Shown: piece by piece, positions 24,827 to 34,358 of the stretch | Layout: every line of letters starts with the position of its first letter | Numbering within the stretch: the first letter of the stretch is position 1 | From: an uncultured Blastocatellia bacterium | GTDB lineage: Bacteria; Acidobacteriota; Blastocatellia; Pyrinomonadales; Pyrinomonadaceae | Length of the DNA stretch: 64,000 nt | Assembly: GCA_946480785.1 (NCBI GenBank) | Contig: CAMLLD010000023.1 | Span: 1 to 64,000, forward strand | Direction of reading: 5' to 3' | The notes under the pieces: generated by a model | Seen by the model: the letters and a program-made list of their open reading frames with translations, nothing else | What the model was told of the DNA's origin: nothing | Database searches by the model: none | Translations under genes and position numbers: made by a program

Positions 24827-25106
24827 TTGAGTCCTTTCGTGAGTCTGAGGTTTTCATCCAGTAACCAGAACGTAAACACACTGCCTCCTGGCAGCCGAAG
24901 GGGGTTAATTCTGGGTCTTAATTCCGCGCGCAAGAATGAGGCACACGCGGCTCTGGGTGAGCAGACGCTACGCGACTAACGGGAAGCTTGTCAAGCATGT
25001 CATCGAGGCTGTGTCTTTGCGCCCCAGCGTCAAACTCGCTAAACTTCAACTTGAATCACAACAACCTACAACTACTTCTTCCCGAGGAAAGAGTTTGAGC
25101 ATCACT

Positions 25107-27986
25107 ATGCCAGAATGTCCTTTTGATTCATTGCAAACTTTCAATTCGCCCCGCGGCCCAGCCGGACGTTTTCATTCACTGCCACAGCTCGAAAAAAGCG
25201 GCGTTGGTCCAATCTCGCGCCTGCCGCACAGTATCCGTGTCGTGCTCGAGTCGGTGCTGCGCAACTGCGACGGCCAGAAGATCACCGAAGACGACGTGCG
25301 CGAGCTTGCTAACTGGCAGCCGAACGGCAAACGCGTCGAGGAGATCCCGTTCGTCGTGGCGCGCGTGTTGTTGCAGGACTTCACGGGCGTGCCGCTGCTC
25401 GTCGATCTCGCGGCGATGCGTTCGGCCGTAGCGCGACTCAACAAAAACACCGGTATCATCGAGCCGCTCGTGCCCGTCGATCTCGTCATCGACCACTCGG
25501 TCCAGGTCGACTTCTCCAGCACGCGCGACGCGTTTGAAAAGAACATGGAGATGGAGTTCAAACGCAATCGCTCGCGCTACCAGTTTCTCAAGTGGGGCAC
25601 GCAGGCGTTTGACGGCTTTCGCGTGATTCCGCCGGGCATCGGCATCTGCCACCAGGTGAATCTCGAATATCTCGCGAAGAACGTTTGGGAGAAGACGGTC
25701 TACTTTCCCGACACGCTCGTCGGCACCGACTCGCACACGACGATGGTCAACGGCCTCGGTGTCGTCGGTTGGGGCGTCGGCGGTATTGAAGCTGAAGCGG
25801 CGATGTTGGGCCAACCGGTTTACTTTTTGACACCGGACGTGGTTGGGGTTCATTTGAGCGGCAGTTTGAATGAAGGCGTCACGGCGACGGATCTCGTGCT
25901 GCGTGTGACGGAGATGATGCGCAAAGCGAAGGTCGTCGGAAAGTTTGTCGAGTTTCACGGCGAAGGCGCGGCGAGTTTGTCGGTCACGGACCGCGCGACT
26001 ATCGCGAACATGGCGCCGGAGTATGGCGCAACGATGGGCTTCTTCCCGGTTGACGAGGAGACGTGCGCGTATCTGCTGGCGACGGGAAGATCTGAGGAGC
26101 ACGTCGATCTCGTGCGGGAGTATTACAAAGCGCAGGGCATGTTTGGCATGCCGAAGCAGGGTGAGTGTGATTACAGCGTGGTCTTCGATCTCGATCTCGC
26201 GTCGATCGCGCCGAGCGTTGCTGGTCCAAAGCGACCGCAGGATCGTATCGAGCTTTCGAACTTGAAAGAGCAGTTCGCGCAGTTGATGCTGAAGCCGGCG
26301 AACGAAGGCGGTTACGGCAAGACCGAGGACGAGCTCTGGACGCGTTATCACGTGAAGATTGGCGCCGATCGGCAACGCTCGATTGCCGGCGGTGGTGAAC
26401 AACGCGGGGAAACCGTGCCCGTGGCCGTCAAAAATCACGTCAGCGAGCAGAACACCAGCGTCTGGACCGAAACGGAAATGGTCAACAACCGTCCGACGCC
26501 GGACATCGTGCCGGAGATTCCCGAAGACGAATTTCCGACGGGCGATGAGCTGATCGGTCATGGCGATGTTTTGATCGCGGCGATCACTTCGTGCACAAAC
26601 ACTTCGAATCCGAGCGTGATGCTTGCCGCGGGACTCGTGGCGAAGAAAGCGGTCGAACACGGCCTGTCGGTGAGTCCGAAAGTCAAGAACTCGCTCGCGC
26701 CCGGTTCGCGCGTCGTGACGGATTACCTCGAACGCACCGGCTTGCAACCTTATCTGAACGAGCTCGGCTTCAATCTCGTCGGTTACGGTTGCACCACCTG
26801 CATCGGCAACTCTGGTCCACTCGATCCGTCGATCGAGCAGATCATTTCAGAACGCGACATCGTTGGCGCTTCCGTGTTGTCGGGCAACCGCAACTTCGAA
26901 GCGCGCGTGCACCAGAGTATCAAAGCGAATTTCCTGATGAGCCCGCCGCTTGTCGTTGCGTTCGCGCTCGCCGGCCGGATCGACATGGACTTTGCCAACG
27001 AGCCGATCGGCAGCGGCAAAGATGGCCGCGACATTTATCTGCGCGACATCTGGCCCACGATGGAAGAGGTCCGCGAGCTGATGAGTGCGGCGTTCGATCC
27101 GGAAACGTATCGGCGTCTTTACGGCAACTTCGCGGAACAGAACCCGATGTGGAACGAGATTCCGACCTCCACCGGAAACGTTTATCAGTGGGAACCGGAG
27201 TCGACTTACATTCGCGAGCCGCCTTACTTCGACGACTTCCACAGCTCACTCGAACCGTTGTCTGATGTGAAAGGCGCGCGTCCGCTCGCGATCTTCGGCG
27301 ATTCCGTCACGACCGATCACATCAGTCCCGCGGGCGCGATCAAACCGTCGTCACCGGCCGGTCTCTACCTGCAGGAGAAGGGCGTCGACATCAAAGATTT
27401 CAACAGCTACGGCGCGCGCCGCGGCAATCACGAGGTGATGGTGCGCGGCACGTTTGCGAACGTGCGCATCAAGAACCTGATGGTGCCGGGCGTCGAAGGC
27501 GGCGTGACGATTCATCATCCCGCTGAAGAACGCATGAGCATTTACGATGCAGCGATGCGCTACCAGTCTGAAGGGGTGCCGCTCGTGATCGTTGCGGGTC
27601 AGGAATACGGCACCGGCAGCTCGCGCGACTGGGCCGCGAAAGGCACAAGCCTGCTCGGAGTCAAAGCCGTGATCGCGCAAAGCTTCGAACGCATTCATCG
27701 CAGCAATCTCGTCGGCATGGGCGTGCTGCCGTGCCAGTTCAAAGACGACACGAGCGCGGCGTCGTTGCGGCTCGACGGCAGCGAGCGTTTTGATCTGTTG
27801 GGTATTGGAGATGGAATCGAACCGGGCGAAGAGATCACGCTCGTAATTCATCGCAAGAGCGGCGCGGTTGAGGAAGTTCCGTTAACCTTACGCATCGACA
27901 CGCCGATCGAAGTCGATTACTACCAACACGGCGGGATTCTCCCGTTCGTTTTACGACAACTACTCGCGGGGACAACAGATTTTTAG
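25107..27986 (+). CDS. acnA: Aconitate hydratase (AcnA type)
   Basis: TCA-cycle enzyme that interconverts citrate and isocitrate through a 4Fe-4S cluster. The protein has 959 residues. The N-terminus matches the family from [18 protein letters not shown] onward. Cluster ligands are in SCTNTSNP (near residue 495) and [11 protein letters not shown] (near 560-564). The swivel domain carries [24 protein letters not shown] and [12 protein letters not shown]. The start is uncertain: the ATG at 25107 or the TTG at 25095, which has GAGGAAAG close upstream; the frame is open to 24936 without homology. The 280 bases before it hold no other gene. ALDH follows after 2 bases. Confidence 0.95.
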   Translation: MPECPFDSLQTFNSPRGPAGRFHSLPQLEKSGVGPISRLPHSIRVVLESVLRNCDGQKITEDDVRELANWQPNGKRVEEIPFVVARVLLQDFTGVPLLVDLAAMRSAVARLNKNTGIIEPLVPVDLVIDHSVQVDFSSTRDAFEKNMEMEFKRNRSRYQFLKWGTQAFDGFRVIPPGIGICHQVNLEYLAKNVWEKTVYFPDTLVGTDSHTTMVNGLGVVGWGVGGIEAEAAMLGQPVYFLTPDVVGVHLSGSLNEGVTATDLVLRVTEMMRKAKVVGKFVEFHGEGAASLSVTDRATIANMAPEYGATMGFFPVDEETCAYLLATGRSEEHVDLVREYYKAQGMFGMPKQGECDYSVVFDLDLASIAPSVAGPKRPQDRIELSNLKEQFAQLMLKPANEGGYGKTEDELWTRYHVKIGADRQRSIAGGGEQRGETVPVAVKNHVSEQNTSVWTETEMVNNRPTPDIVPEIPEDEFPTGDELIGHGDVLIAAITSCTNTSNPSVMLAAGLVAKKAVEHGLSVSPKVKNSLAPGSRVVTDYLERTGLQPYLNELGFNLVGYGCTTCIGNSGPLDPSIEQIISERDIVGASVLSGNRNFEARVHQSIKANFLMSPPLVVAFALAGRIDMDFANEPIGSGKDGRDIYLRDIWPTMEEVRELMSAAFDPETYRRLYGNFAEQNPMWNEIPTSTGNVYQWEPESTYIREPPYFDDFHSSLEPLSDVKGARPLAIFGDSVTTDHISPAGAIKPSSPAGLYLQEKGVDIKDFNSYGARRGNHEVMVRGTFANVRIKNLMVPGVEGGVTIHHPAEERMSIYDAAMRYQSEGVPLVIVAGQEYGTGSSRDWAAKGTSLLGVKAVIAQSFERIHRSNLVGMGVLPCQFKDDTSAASLRLDGSERFDLLGIGDGIEPGEEITLVIHRKSGAVEEVPLTLRIDTPIEVDYYQHGGILPFVLRQLLAGTTDF

Positions 27987-27988
27987 TT

Positions 27989-29464
27989 ATGGAAACCTAC
28001 AAACTTTTTATCGATGGACAATGGATTGATTCCGAGTCAGGCAAAACTTTCAAGACGCCAAACCCGGCGACTGGCGAGACACTCGCGGAAGTCGCGGAAG
28101 CCGACAAAGCCGACATCGACAAAGCTGTCGCCGCCGCGCGACGAGCTTTCGACGGTAAGTGGTCCAAGCTGAGCGCGCGCGATCGCGGCCGTCTGCTCTA
28201 CAAGCTCTCGCAACTCATCGAACAGCACGCCGCCGAACTCGCCGCGATCGAAACCGCCGACAACGGCAAGCCGATCAAAGAATCGCTCTACGTCGATCTG
28301 CCGCAGGTCGTCGAGAATTTCGAGTACTTCGCCGGTTGGGCCACGAAGATCGAAGGTGAAACGATTCCCGTTCCCGGCCGCATGTTCAACTACACGTTGC
28401 GCGAGCCGATCGGCGTTTGCGGCCAGATCATTCCGTGGAACTTTCCGCTCTTGATGGCGGCGTGGAAACTCGCTCCCGCACTAGCCGCAGGCAACACAGT
28501 CGTGCTCAAACCGGCCGAACAAACGCCTGTCGGTGCGATGGAGCTTGGCAAGTTGATCCAGGAGGCGGGCTTTCCTGAAGGTGTCGTGAACATCGTGCCC
28601 GGTTACGGTGAAACCGCGGGCGCCGCGCTCGCTTCGCATAAAGGCATCGACAAGATCGCGTTCACTGGTTCGACCGAAGTCGGCAAACTGATCGCGAAGT
28701 CCGCGGCTGAGAACCTGACGAAAGTCTCTCTCGAACTCGGCGGCAAAGCACCGAACATCGTGTTTGCTGATTCCGATCTGGACCAGGCTGTCGCCGGCGC
28801 GATGATGGGAATCTTCTACAACCAGGGCCAGGTCTGTTGTGCCGGTTCGCGTCTGTTCGTCGAAGAGTCAGTCAAAGAACAGTTCGTTGGCAAACTGAGC
28901 GAGAAGGCGAGTAAGATCGTCGTCGGTGATCCGTCGGACAAGGCGACGCAGATGGGACCGCAGGTTTCCGAAGAGCAGTTGAACCGGATTAAAGGTTACG
29001 TCGACATCGCGCGCAGTGAAGGCGCGGCGGTTGTGGCCGGTGGCGCGTCGCCGCAACTCGAAGGTTCGTTCCAGCGTGGCTACTTCTTCACGCCGACGAT
29101 CTTCGACGAAGTGAAGAACAACATGCGTGTGGCCCAGGAAGAGATTTTTGGACCAGTCGTGTCGGTCATCACATTCAAGGATGAAGACGATCTGATCAAA
29201 CAGGCCAACGACACGATCTATGGCTTGTCTGCCGGCATCTGGACGCGCGACATCACGCGCGCGCATCGCTTCGCGCGCGAGATCAAGGCCGGCGTGGTTT
29301 GGATTAACACCTTCAATATGTTCAATGCAGCGTCTCCCTTTGGCGGTTACAAGCAGTCGGGCTACGGGCGTGAAATGGGCCGGCACGCGCTCGATCTCTA
29401 CACGCAGGTGAAGAGCGTTTGGGTGGACCTTTCCGGACGGCCCATCGGCTGGTTTGGGAAATGA
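27989..29464 (+). CDS. NAD(P)-dependent aldehyde dehydrogenase
   Basis: A 491-residue class 1/2-like aldehyde dehydrogenase that oxidises aldehydes to acids. It shows PWNFPLLMAAWKLAPALAAGNTVVLKPAEQTP, the NAD-binding FTGSTEVGK, the general-base ELGGKAPNIV, and the catalytic cysteine in GQVCCAGSR (near residue 288). It ends with the typical PFGGYKQSGYGREMG. It starts 2 bases after acnA, so they are co-transcribed; the aldehyde substrate is not evident. Confidence 0.94.
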   Translation: METYKLFIDGQWIDSESGKTFKTPNPATGETLAEVAEADKADIDKAVAAARRAFDGKWSKLSARDRGRLLYKLSQLIEQHAAELAAIETADNGKPIKESLYVDLPQVVENFEYFAGWATKIEGETIPVPGRMFNYTLREPIGVCGQIIPWNFPLLMAAWKLAPALAAGNTVVLKPAEQTPVGAMELGKLIQEAGFPEGVVNIVPGYGETAGAALASHKGIDKIAFTGSTEVGKLIAKSAAENLTKVSLELGGKAPNIVFADSDLDQAVAGAMMGIFYNQGQVCCAGSRLFVEESVKEQFVGKLSEKASKIVVGDPSDKATQMGPQVSEEQLNRIKGYVDIARSEGAAVVAGGASPQLEGSFQRGYFFTPTIFDEVKNNMRVAQEEIFGPVVSVITFKDEDDLIKQANDTIYGLSAGIWTRDITRAHRFAREIKAGVVWINTFNMFNAASPFGGYKQSGYGREMGRHALDLYTQVKSVWVDLSGRPIGWFGK

Positions 29465-29523
29465 AATCAGGATGGTAATATCAACCCCTCTCCCGCGATG
29501 AGACCAACATTGAAGGAGACGTT

Positions 29524-29877
29524 ATGCCAGCATTGAGAAAGACCGCCGCGTTCTTAGCTCTTCTCAGTGGGACAATTCTTTTTACCGCCTGTCCCAGCCA
29601 AACGAACATCGCCAGAATCAACGCCGATCCCGGACGTTATCGCGGCAAAGAGGTCGGCATCGTTGGGCGCGTGACCGACAGCTATGGCGTGATGGGTCAG
29701 GGTGCTTACGAGATCGACGACGGCACCGGACGCATTTGGGTGGCTACGACACGCGGCGTGCCCACGCGCGGCTCGCGCGTCGGCACGAAGGGTTACGTCC
29801 ATAGTGGCTTTAGTTGGGCCGGCCGCAGTTACGGCACGGTGCTCGAGGAAAAAGACCGCCGCGCGCAAACCAAGTAG
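29524..29877 (+). CDS. Small OB-fold lipoprotein of unknown function
   Basis: A 117-residue protein. The N-terminal signal ends in a lipobox (ILFTAC, Cys23). The mature part reads INADPGRYRGKEVGIVGRV ... YEIDDGTGRIWVATTRGVP ... GTKGYVHSGF, the pattern of a small OB fold (tRNA-anti/NirD-type single beta-barrel) seen in many bacterial lipoproteins. GAAGGAGA precedes the ATG. The function is unknown. Confidence 0.7.
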   Translation: MPALRKTAAFLALLSGTILFTACPSQTNIARINADPGRYRGKEVGIVGRVTDSYGVMGQGAYEIDDGTGRIWVATTRGVPTRGSRVGTKGYVHSGFSWAGRSYGTVLEEKDRRAQTK

Positions 29878-29891
29878 ACTCAGCTCGCTCA

Positions 29892-30347
29892 ATGGACCAT
29901 GACTCTCCCCGCCAGCTTGTAGACTATCTCGACGAAGAGTTCACTCGTTTAATCAACCAGCTCAAGCAATTCGTCAATTCCATCACGCCGGATCTGCTTT
30001 ATCGACGTCCACCCGCCGTGACGATCGGCGAGAACCTGCTGCGCAGCGCTGCGGCTCTCGAACAAACGTTTGGCGGACTCACGGCGAACCTTTGGGACGA
30101 TCCGTTTGAATGGACTTTGCCTGAAACTCTTTCGACCGCCGCACTCGTAAATGAATATCTGTCGGAAGTCGATGCAGCGCGGCAGCGCGCGTTTCGAGCG
30201 ATCGCGAGTGACAACGAGTTAAGGCGAAATGTTTCGGGGCCGTGGGACGAGCCGCGGCCGTTGTTTGCGGTTTTGCTCGAGACGCTGGTGAAAGCGAGCG
30301 ATTATCACGGCCGCGCGGTCGCGACGCTCAAAACATTTTTCCAGTAA
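29892..30347 (+). CDS. DinB-like four-helix protein
   Basis: A 151-residue soluble protein. Sequence from DSPRQLVDYLDEEFTRLINQLKQFV through LSEVDAARQRAFRAIA to VKASDYHGRAVATLKTF suggests a DinB/YfiT-type four-helix bundle. The late His in SDYHGR sits where DinB proteins place a metal-ligand histidine; other ligands are not obvious. The ATG at 29892 is chosen because the upstream extension overlaps the previous gene and lacks homology. Moderate certainty on the family. Confidence 0.55.
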   Translation: MDHDSPRQLVDYLDEEFTRLINQLKQFVNSITPDLLYRRPPAVTIGENLLRSAAALEQTFGGLTANLWDDPFEWTLPETLSTAALVNEYLSEVDAARQRAFRAIASDNELRRNVSGPWDEPRPLFAVLLETLVKASDYHGRAVATLKTFFQ

Positions 30348-30405
30348 AGGCTGCAACGGGTATTATCTAACGCGTCGTTAGAGTCCATTGGCGAGGAACG
30401 ATCTC

Positions 30406-30954
30406 ATGTATTGTCCGCAATGCGGTCAGCAACAAGTTTCGGGAGCAGTGCGATTCTGTTCCCGTTGTGGTTTCCCGCTCGATGGCGTCATTCACTTGTT
30501 GGCGAGCGGCGGCATGATGCCTGTTTACCGCGCGTCTGACGAGCCGGTGCAGATCTCGCCACGGCGCAAGGGCGTGAAACAGGGCGCGGTACTGTTGTTG
30601 TCGGGCGCGGTGATCGTTCCGATCCTCGGCACCATTGCGAGTTTCTCACCTTCGTATTTCCCGCAGTTGCTCGCGGCCCTCGCGGCGATCATTTGTTTCG
30701 TTGGTGGTCCATTCAGGATGCTTTACGCGGCGTTGTTCGAAGAGGGCGCGCCGAAGCGTGTGATGTATGGACCACCGCCGATGGCGCCGCAACAGTTTGC
30801 GCCGCCGCGGCAAAACACGGCGTTGCCGCCGCCTCCGGTTCATACACCTTCCTCATGGCGTGGCCGGCCGACGACGGCGGAGCTCGCCGATCGGCCCAGC
30901 GTCACAGAGAACACCACCCGCTTGCTCGACAAGGAAGATCGTACAAACCAGTAG
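30406..30954 (+). CDS. Zinc-ribbon membrane protein
   Basis: A 182-residue protein. The N-terminal zinc ribbon is CPQCG ... CSRCG (residues 3-22). Two hydrophobic helices follow (GAVLLLSGAVIVPILGTIASF and FPQLLAALAAIICFVGGPF), then a Pro-rich cytoplasmic tail (PPPMAPQQFAPPRQ). This layout is common in uncharacterised bacterial membrane proteins. The ATG at 30406 has GAGGAA 7 bases before it; a TTG at 30388 is the alternative. The next gene begins right after the stop. Confidence 0.7.
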   Translation: MYCPQCGQQQVSGAVRFCSRCGFPLDGVIHLLASGGMMPVYRASDEPVQISPRRKGVKQGAVLLLSGAVIVPILGTIASFSPSYFPQLLAALAAIICFVGGPFRMLYAALFEEGAPKRVMYGPPPMAPQQFAPPRQNTALPPPPVHTPSSWRGRPTTAELADRPSVTENTTRLLDKEDRTNQ

Positions 30955-32007
30955 TTGCTAGCCGAAACGTTAAGAGAGTTGATACGCGCGCGTGGTCCGA
31001 TCACGTTTCGTGATTGGATGGCGGCGGCGCTTTACGATCCTGAGTTTGGCTACTACAACCGCAGTGATTTGCAGCGTTGGGGCAGGGAAGCGGACTATCG
31101 CACGAGTGCTGAGCGCAGTGAGTTGTTTGCGGCGACGTTTGCGCGGTACTTTGCGCGGCTTTATGAAGAGCTTGGTCGTCCGGCGCGTTGGACCATTGTC
31201 GAGGGTGGCCCTGGTCAGGGGTGGTTTGCGCAACGGGTGTTGCGGAGTTTAGCGGAAGAGTATCCGCATGTTTTTGAGGCGACGCTCTATTGTTTGGAGG
31301 AGATAAGCGAAGACTCCACGTCTCGTGCGCGTGAGTTGTTGGCTGAGTTTGGAGAACGTGTTTGCTACAAGTGGCGAGAGATGTTGGATAAAGGGATTTA
31401 CTTCTCCAACGAGTTGCTCGACGCGTTTCCAGTTCACCGTGTCGTTAGAGAAGGCGAGCTTCACGTTATATTGGATTCCAACAACAACTTCACTTGGACC
31501 ACCGGTCCGTTCTCGACACCTCGTCTAGCGGAGCCCGCGCTTTCACTCGCAGAGGGCCAAATAATCGAGGTCAACTTAGGCGTGGATGATTGGTTCGCTG
31601 GCGTGGCGTCGAAAATGAAGCAAGGATTTGTCGTTACCGTTGATTACGGCGCGGAAGAGGATGAACTTTACGACCCGTTGTTGAGGCCGAACGGGACGTT
31701 GCGCGCGTTCTCGAAGCACGGGTTTGTTGATGAAGTGTTGTCCGCCCCCGGTGAGTACGACATCACGAGCAGCGTGAATTGGACGCAGGTGAAGCGCACG
31801 GGTGAGCGGTTGGGTTTTGAGACCATCGAGTTTGCAAAGCAGGACAAGTTTCTGCTAAGCGCCGGTTTGTTGGACGAGTTGGAGAAGAGATTATCGCGGA
31901 TTGAAAACCAGGCGGATAAGCTGCGTCTGACGACCGATGCCCGCGAGATGATCTTACCCGGAGGCATGGCTTCAAGTTTTCAAGTGCTGGTTCAGAGACG
32001 AGTCTGA
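30955..32007 (+). CDS. SAM-dependent methyltransferase, MidA/NDUFAF7 family
   Basis: A 350-residue class I methyltransferase. It shows the family start LRELIRARGPITFRDWMAAALYDPEFGYYN, the SAM site VEGGPGQGWFAQRVL, SNELLDAFPVHRV, and VTVDYGAEEDELYDP. The mitochondrial relative methylates an arginine of complex I; bacterial members act on unknown proteins. The start is TTG directly after the previous stop (TAGTTG). The clear homology of the first residues supports this rare start. Confidence 0.88.
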   Translation: MLAETLRELIRARGPITFRDWMAAALYDPEFGYYNRSDLQRWGREADYRTSAERSELFAATFARYFARLYEELGRPARWTIVEGGPGQGWFAQRVLRSLAEEYPHVFEATLYCLEEISEDSTSRARELLAEFGERVCYKWREMLDKGIYFSNELLDAFPVHRVVREGELHVILDSNNNFTWTTGPFSTPRLAEPALSLAEGQIIEVNLGVDDWFAGVASKMKQGFVVTVDYGAEEDELYDPLLRPNGTLRAFSKHGFVDEVLSAPGEYDITSSVNWTQVKRTGERLGFETIEFAKQDKFLLSAGLLDELEKRLSRIENQADKLRLTTDAREMILPGGMASSFQVLVQRRV

Positions 32008-32018
32008 GGAGGAAAACG

Positions 32019-32705
32019 ATGGGGCGTGAGTTCGAACTGATCGACGTTTGTCACAGCATTGAACACGGGATGATCACTTACAAGGGTTTGCCCGCGCCGG
32101 TGATCAGCGATCATTTGCGGCGCGAAGATTCGCACACGCGTTACGCGCCCGGCACCGAGTTTCACATCGGCAGGATCGACATGGTCGCGAACACCGGCAC
32201 GTATCTCGACACGCCCTTTCATCGCTACGCGCGCGGCAAAGATCTCGCGCAGCTCGATCTCTACTCCGTTGCCAATCTCGATGGCCTCGTGATTCGCTGT
32301 CCTGGTGTGCGTGAGATCGACGAGACTCGTTTCCGCGATTTGGAACTCAACGGCGATCTCGACGTTAACGGCAAGGCCGTCCTGCTGCACACCGGTTGGG
32401 ACCAACACTGGCGCACCGAAGAATATTCGAACGGCAATCACCCTTATCTCACAGGCCCGGCCGCCACTTATCTCGCGAAAAACGGGGCCGCCTTAGTCGG
32501 CATCGACTCCTTCAACATCGATTCAACCGCGGACGGTACCCGCCCCGCGCATACAATCCTTCTCGGCCACGACATTCCCATCGTCGAACACCTCTGCGGC
32601 CTCGGCGACCTCCCCGACACCGGCTTCAAGTTCTTCGCCGTCCCCGTGAAAGTAAAACGCTTCGGCACCTTCCCCGTGCGCGCCTTCGGCCTGGTTTCGC
32701 GTTGA
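32019..32705 (+). CDS. Cyclase/kynurenine-formamidase-family protein with altered metal site
   Basis: A 228-residue member of the cyclase family (PF04199 type: KynB, isatin hydrolase). The family motif HxGTHxDxPxH reads N-T-G-T-Y-L-D-T-P-F-H here: Asn58 and Tyr62 replace two metal-ligand histidines, while Asp64 and His68 are kept. The remaining fold is intact (LIDVCHSIEHGMITYKGLP, LLHTGWDQHW, LVGIDSFNIDS, PIVEHLCGL). Hydrolysis with the usual metal centre is therefore doubtful. GAGGA lies before the ATG. Confidence 0.85.
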   Translation: MGREFELIDVCHSIEHGMITYKGLPAPVISDHLRREDSHTRYAPGTEFHIGRIDMVANTGTYLDTPFHRYARGKDLAQLDLYSVANLDGLVIRCPGVREIDETRFRDLELNGDLDVNGKAVLLHTGWDQHWRTEEYSNGNHPYLTGPAATYLAKNGAALVGIDSFNIDSTADGTRPAHTILLGHDIPIVEHLCGLGDLPDTGFKFFAVPVKVKRFGTFPVRAFGLVSR

Positions 32706-32706
32706 A

Positions 32707-34353
32707 TTAATGTCTTGACGCTATCGCGAGAAACGCTTTTGCTTCGCTGATCTCCGGACGCGGTGTGTCGGCTTGTTGAGTCAGGGCGAGGAGTTTCTGG
32801 TAATAGGTGCGGGCTTTCTTCTGATCTGCGGCGAGGCTTGCGGCGCGGGCGGCGCCGTAGATGCTGTTGAAGCGTTCGGGTGTGGTGCGAAGGGATGTTT
32901 CGAACTCTGCCAGGGCTGCTGCGGGCTGTTTCAATTCCAACAGCAACTCGCCGAGCTGTTCGCGTGCGGGAAGGATCGCGCCGGGAGTGACGGGATGCTT
33001 GTCAGTTGCGTCGTCGAGGTCGGCGACGGCGCGCATGAGCCTCAATGCCTCGTCATGCTTTCCGTCAGCGTAAGCCACCCACGCCGCCGCGAGCTGGCGT
33101 TCGATCTCCACCTGCTTCGCCCAATCGTATTCCCCCTTGTTAATCACGAGCGCGTCGCGCAACGCCGCGAGTTGGTCCAACTCCTGTCGCGCTGAAGCAA
33201 TATCACCCGTACGCGCAAAGCCGACCGCACGCGCAAAGTGAATGTGCGCTTCAGCCCAACGAAACTTCTGCCACGGAAACATCCCCACAGTGTTCGGCGG
33301 CAACGTCAACTTCGTCGCTTCGTCCCAGCGTTTCCGCTCGAGCACGTAACGCGCCGGAATCGCCGCAAACGCATACGCGACTTTGAAGTTCTGCGGTTCA
33401 GCACTCTTGAGCTGCAACATCTCCTCAAGCACGCCCAACGCCTGCTTGTCCTGCGCGCTTTGCAAATACGCGTAGACCAGATAGTCCATCGCGTGAAGCT
33501 GCTCGTCCCACGCACCCGCCATCTTGTTCCGCAGCGCGAAAGCCTTCGCCGACGCTTCCGCATCGAGGTTCGAACGAATCGCTTCCTGCCACAAGCCGAG
33601 GCGAATGAAGATGTGCGACGGCATGTGTTGCGCGTGCGCCGACGCCGGCGCGATCTTCGCGTAGCTGCGCGCAGCAGGTAGCGCGAGTTGGGCCAGCGGC
33701 GGATAGTCGTAACTGTGAATCAGGTAGTGAGCGACGCCCGGATGCTGCGGCTGGCGCGCGAGCACGCGATTCAGAATCTGTGCGGCCTCCTTCTCGCGCG
33801 CATACGTCTTGTCGTTGGACATCATGCCCGTCGCGATGAGAGTCAACGCATAGAACACCGCCGCTTCCTGATCCGATCGATTGTTTTCGTAAAGCCGCTT
33901 CATCGCGTCGTGATACGCGAAAGTTCGCGTGCGATGATCGAGCTTGTCCGCGTCTTTGTAGAAGAGCTCGAGCGCGGCGATGTAATCACGCTCTCGCTGT
34001 GTACGCGCGCCAACCTGCTTCGCCTTTTCGATCGCGATCCAGCCGCGTTGCAACTCGTCCGCGGTCGGCGCGGCCCAGAGCGGATGATAGCTGGTCATCG
34101 CGACGCCCCAGTGCGCCATCCCGCATTGCGGATCGACAGCCGCAATCTCGTTGAAGGCCTTGGCGGCTTCTTCGTACTCGAACGAATGCAGCCACGCGAC
34201 CGCGTGATTGAACTGCTTTTGTGCTTTGGGCGTGCAGGAGACGGTGAAGTTCACCTGCCCGAGTTTTTCAGACGGGTCGTGACGGTGATCTGCGTGTTGG
34301 CCGGTGATCGTTTGGACCACCAGCAACACGATAACGGCAGATCGAATAAACAC
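32707..34353 (-). CDS. Secreted TPR-repeat protein
   Basis: A 548-residue protein. A signal peptide (IRSAVIVLLVVQTITGQ) precedes a His-rich linker (HADHRHDPSEK). The mature part is built of tetratricopeptide repeats, e.g. HAVAWLHSFEYEEAAKAFNEIAAVDPQCGMAHWG and QPAAALAEFETSLRTTPERFNSIYG. It probably acts as an envelope scaffold. It starts 5 bases after the MlaD-like gene, so it belongs to the same transcription unit, but a role in lipid transport is only an inference from position. Confidence 0.85.
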   Translation of the reverse strand: MFIRSAVIVLLVVQTITGQHADHRHDPSEKLGQVNFTVSCTPKAQKQFNHAVAWLHSFEYEEAAKAFNEIAAVDPQCGMAHWGVAMTSYHPLWAAPTADELQRGWIAIEKAKQVGARTQRERDYIAALELFYKDADKLDHRTRTFAYHDAMKRLYENNRSDQEAAVFYALTLIATGMMSNDKTYAREKEAAQILNRVLARQPQHPGVAHYLIHSYDYPPLAQLALPAARSYAKIAPASAHAQHMPSHIFIRLGLWQEAIRSNLDAEASAKAFALRNKMAGAWDEQLHAMDYLVYAYLQSAQDKQALGVLEEMLQLKSAEPQNFKVAYAFAAIPARYVLERKRWDEATKLTLPPNTVGMFPWQKFRWAEAHIHFARAVGFARTGDIASARQELDQLAALRDALVINKGEYDWAKQVEIERQLAAAWVAYADGKHDEALRLMRAVADLDDATDKHPVTPGAILPAREQLGELLLELKQPAAALAEFETSLRTTPERFNSIYGAARAASLAADQKKARTYYQKLLALTQQADTPRPEISEAKAFLAIASRH

Positions 34354-34358
34354 GATCT

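Noticed and set aside
25176..26747. 523-codon open frame antisense to aconitase
   Set aside because: Arg/His-rich composition with no domain; it mirrors the codon bias of acnA.
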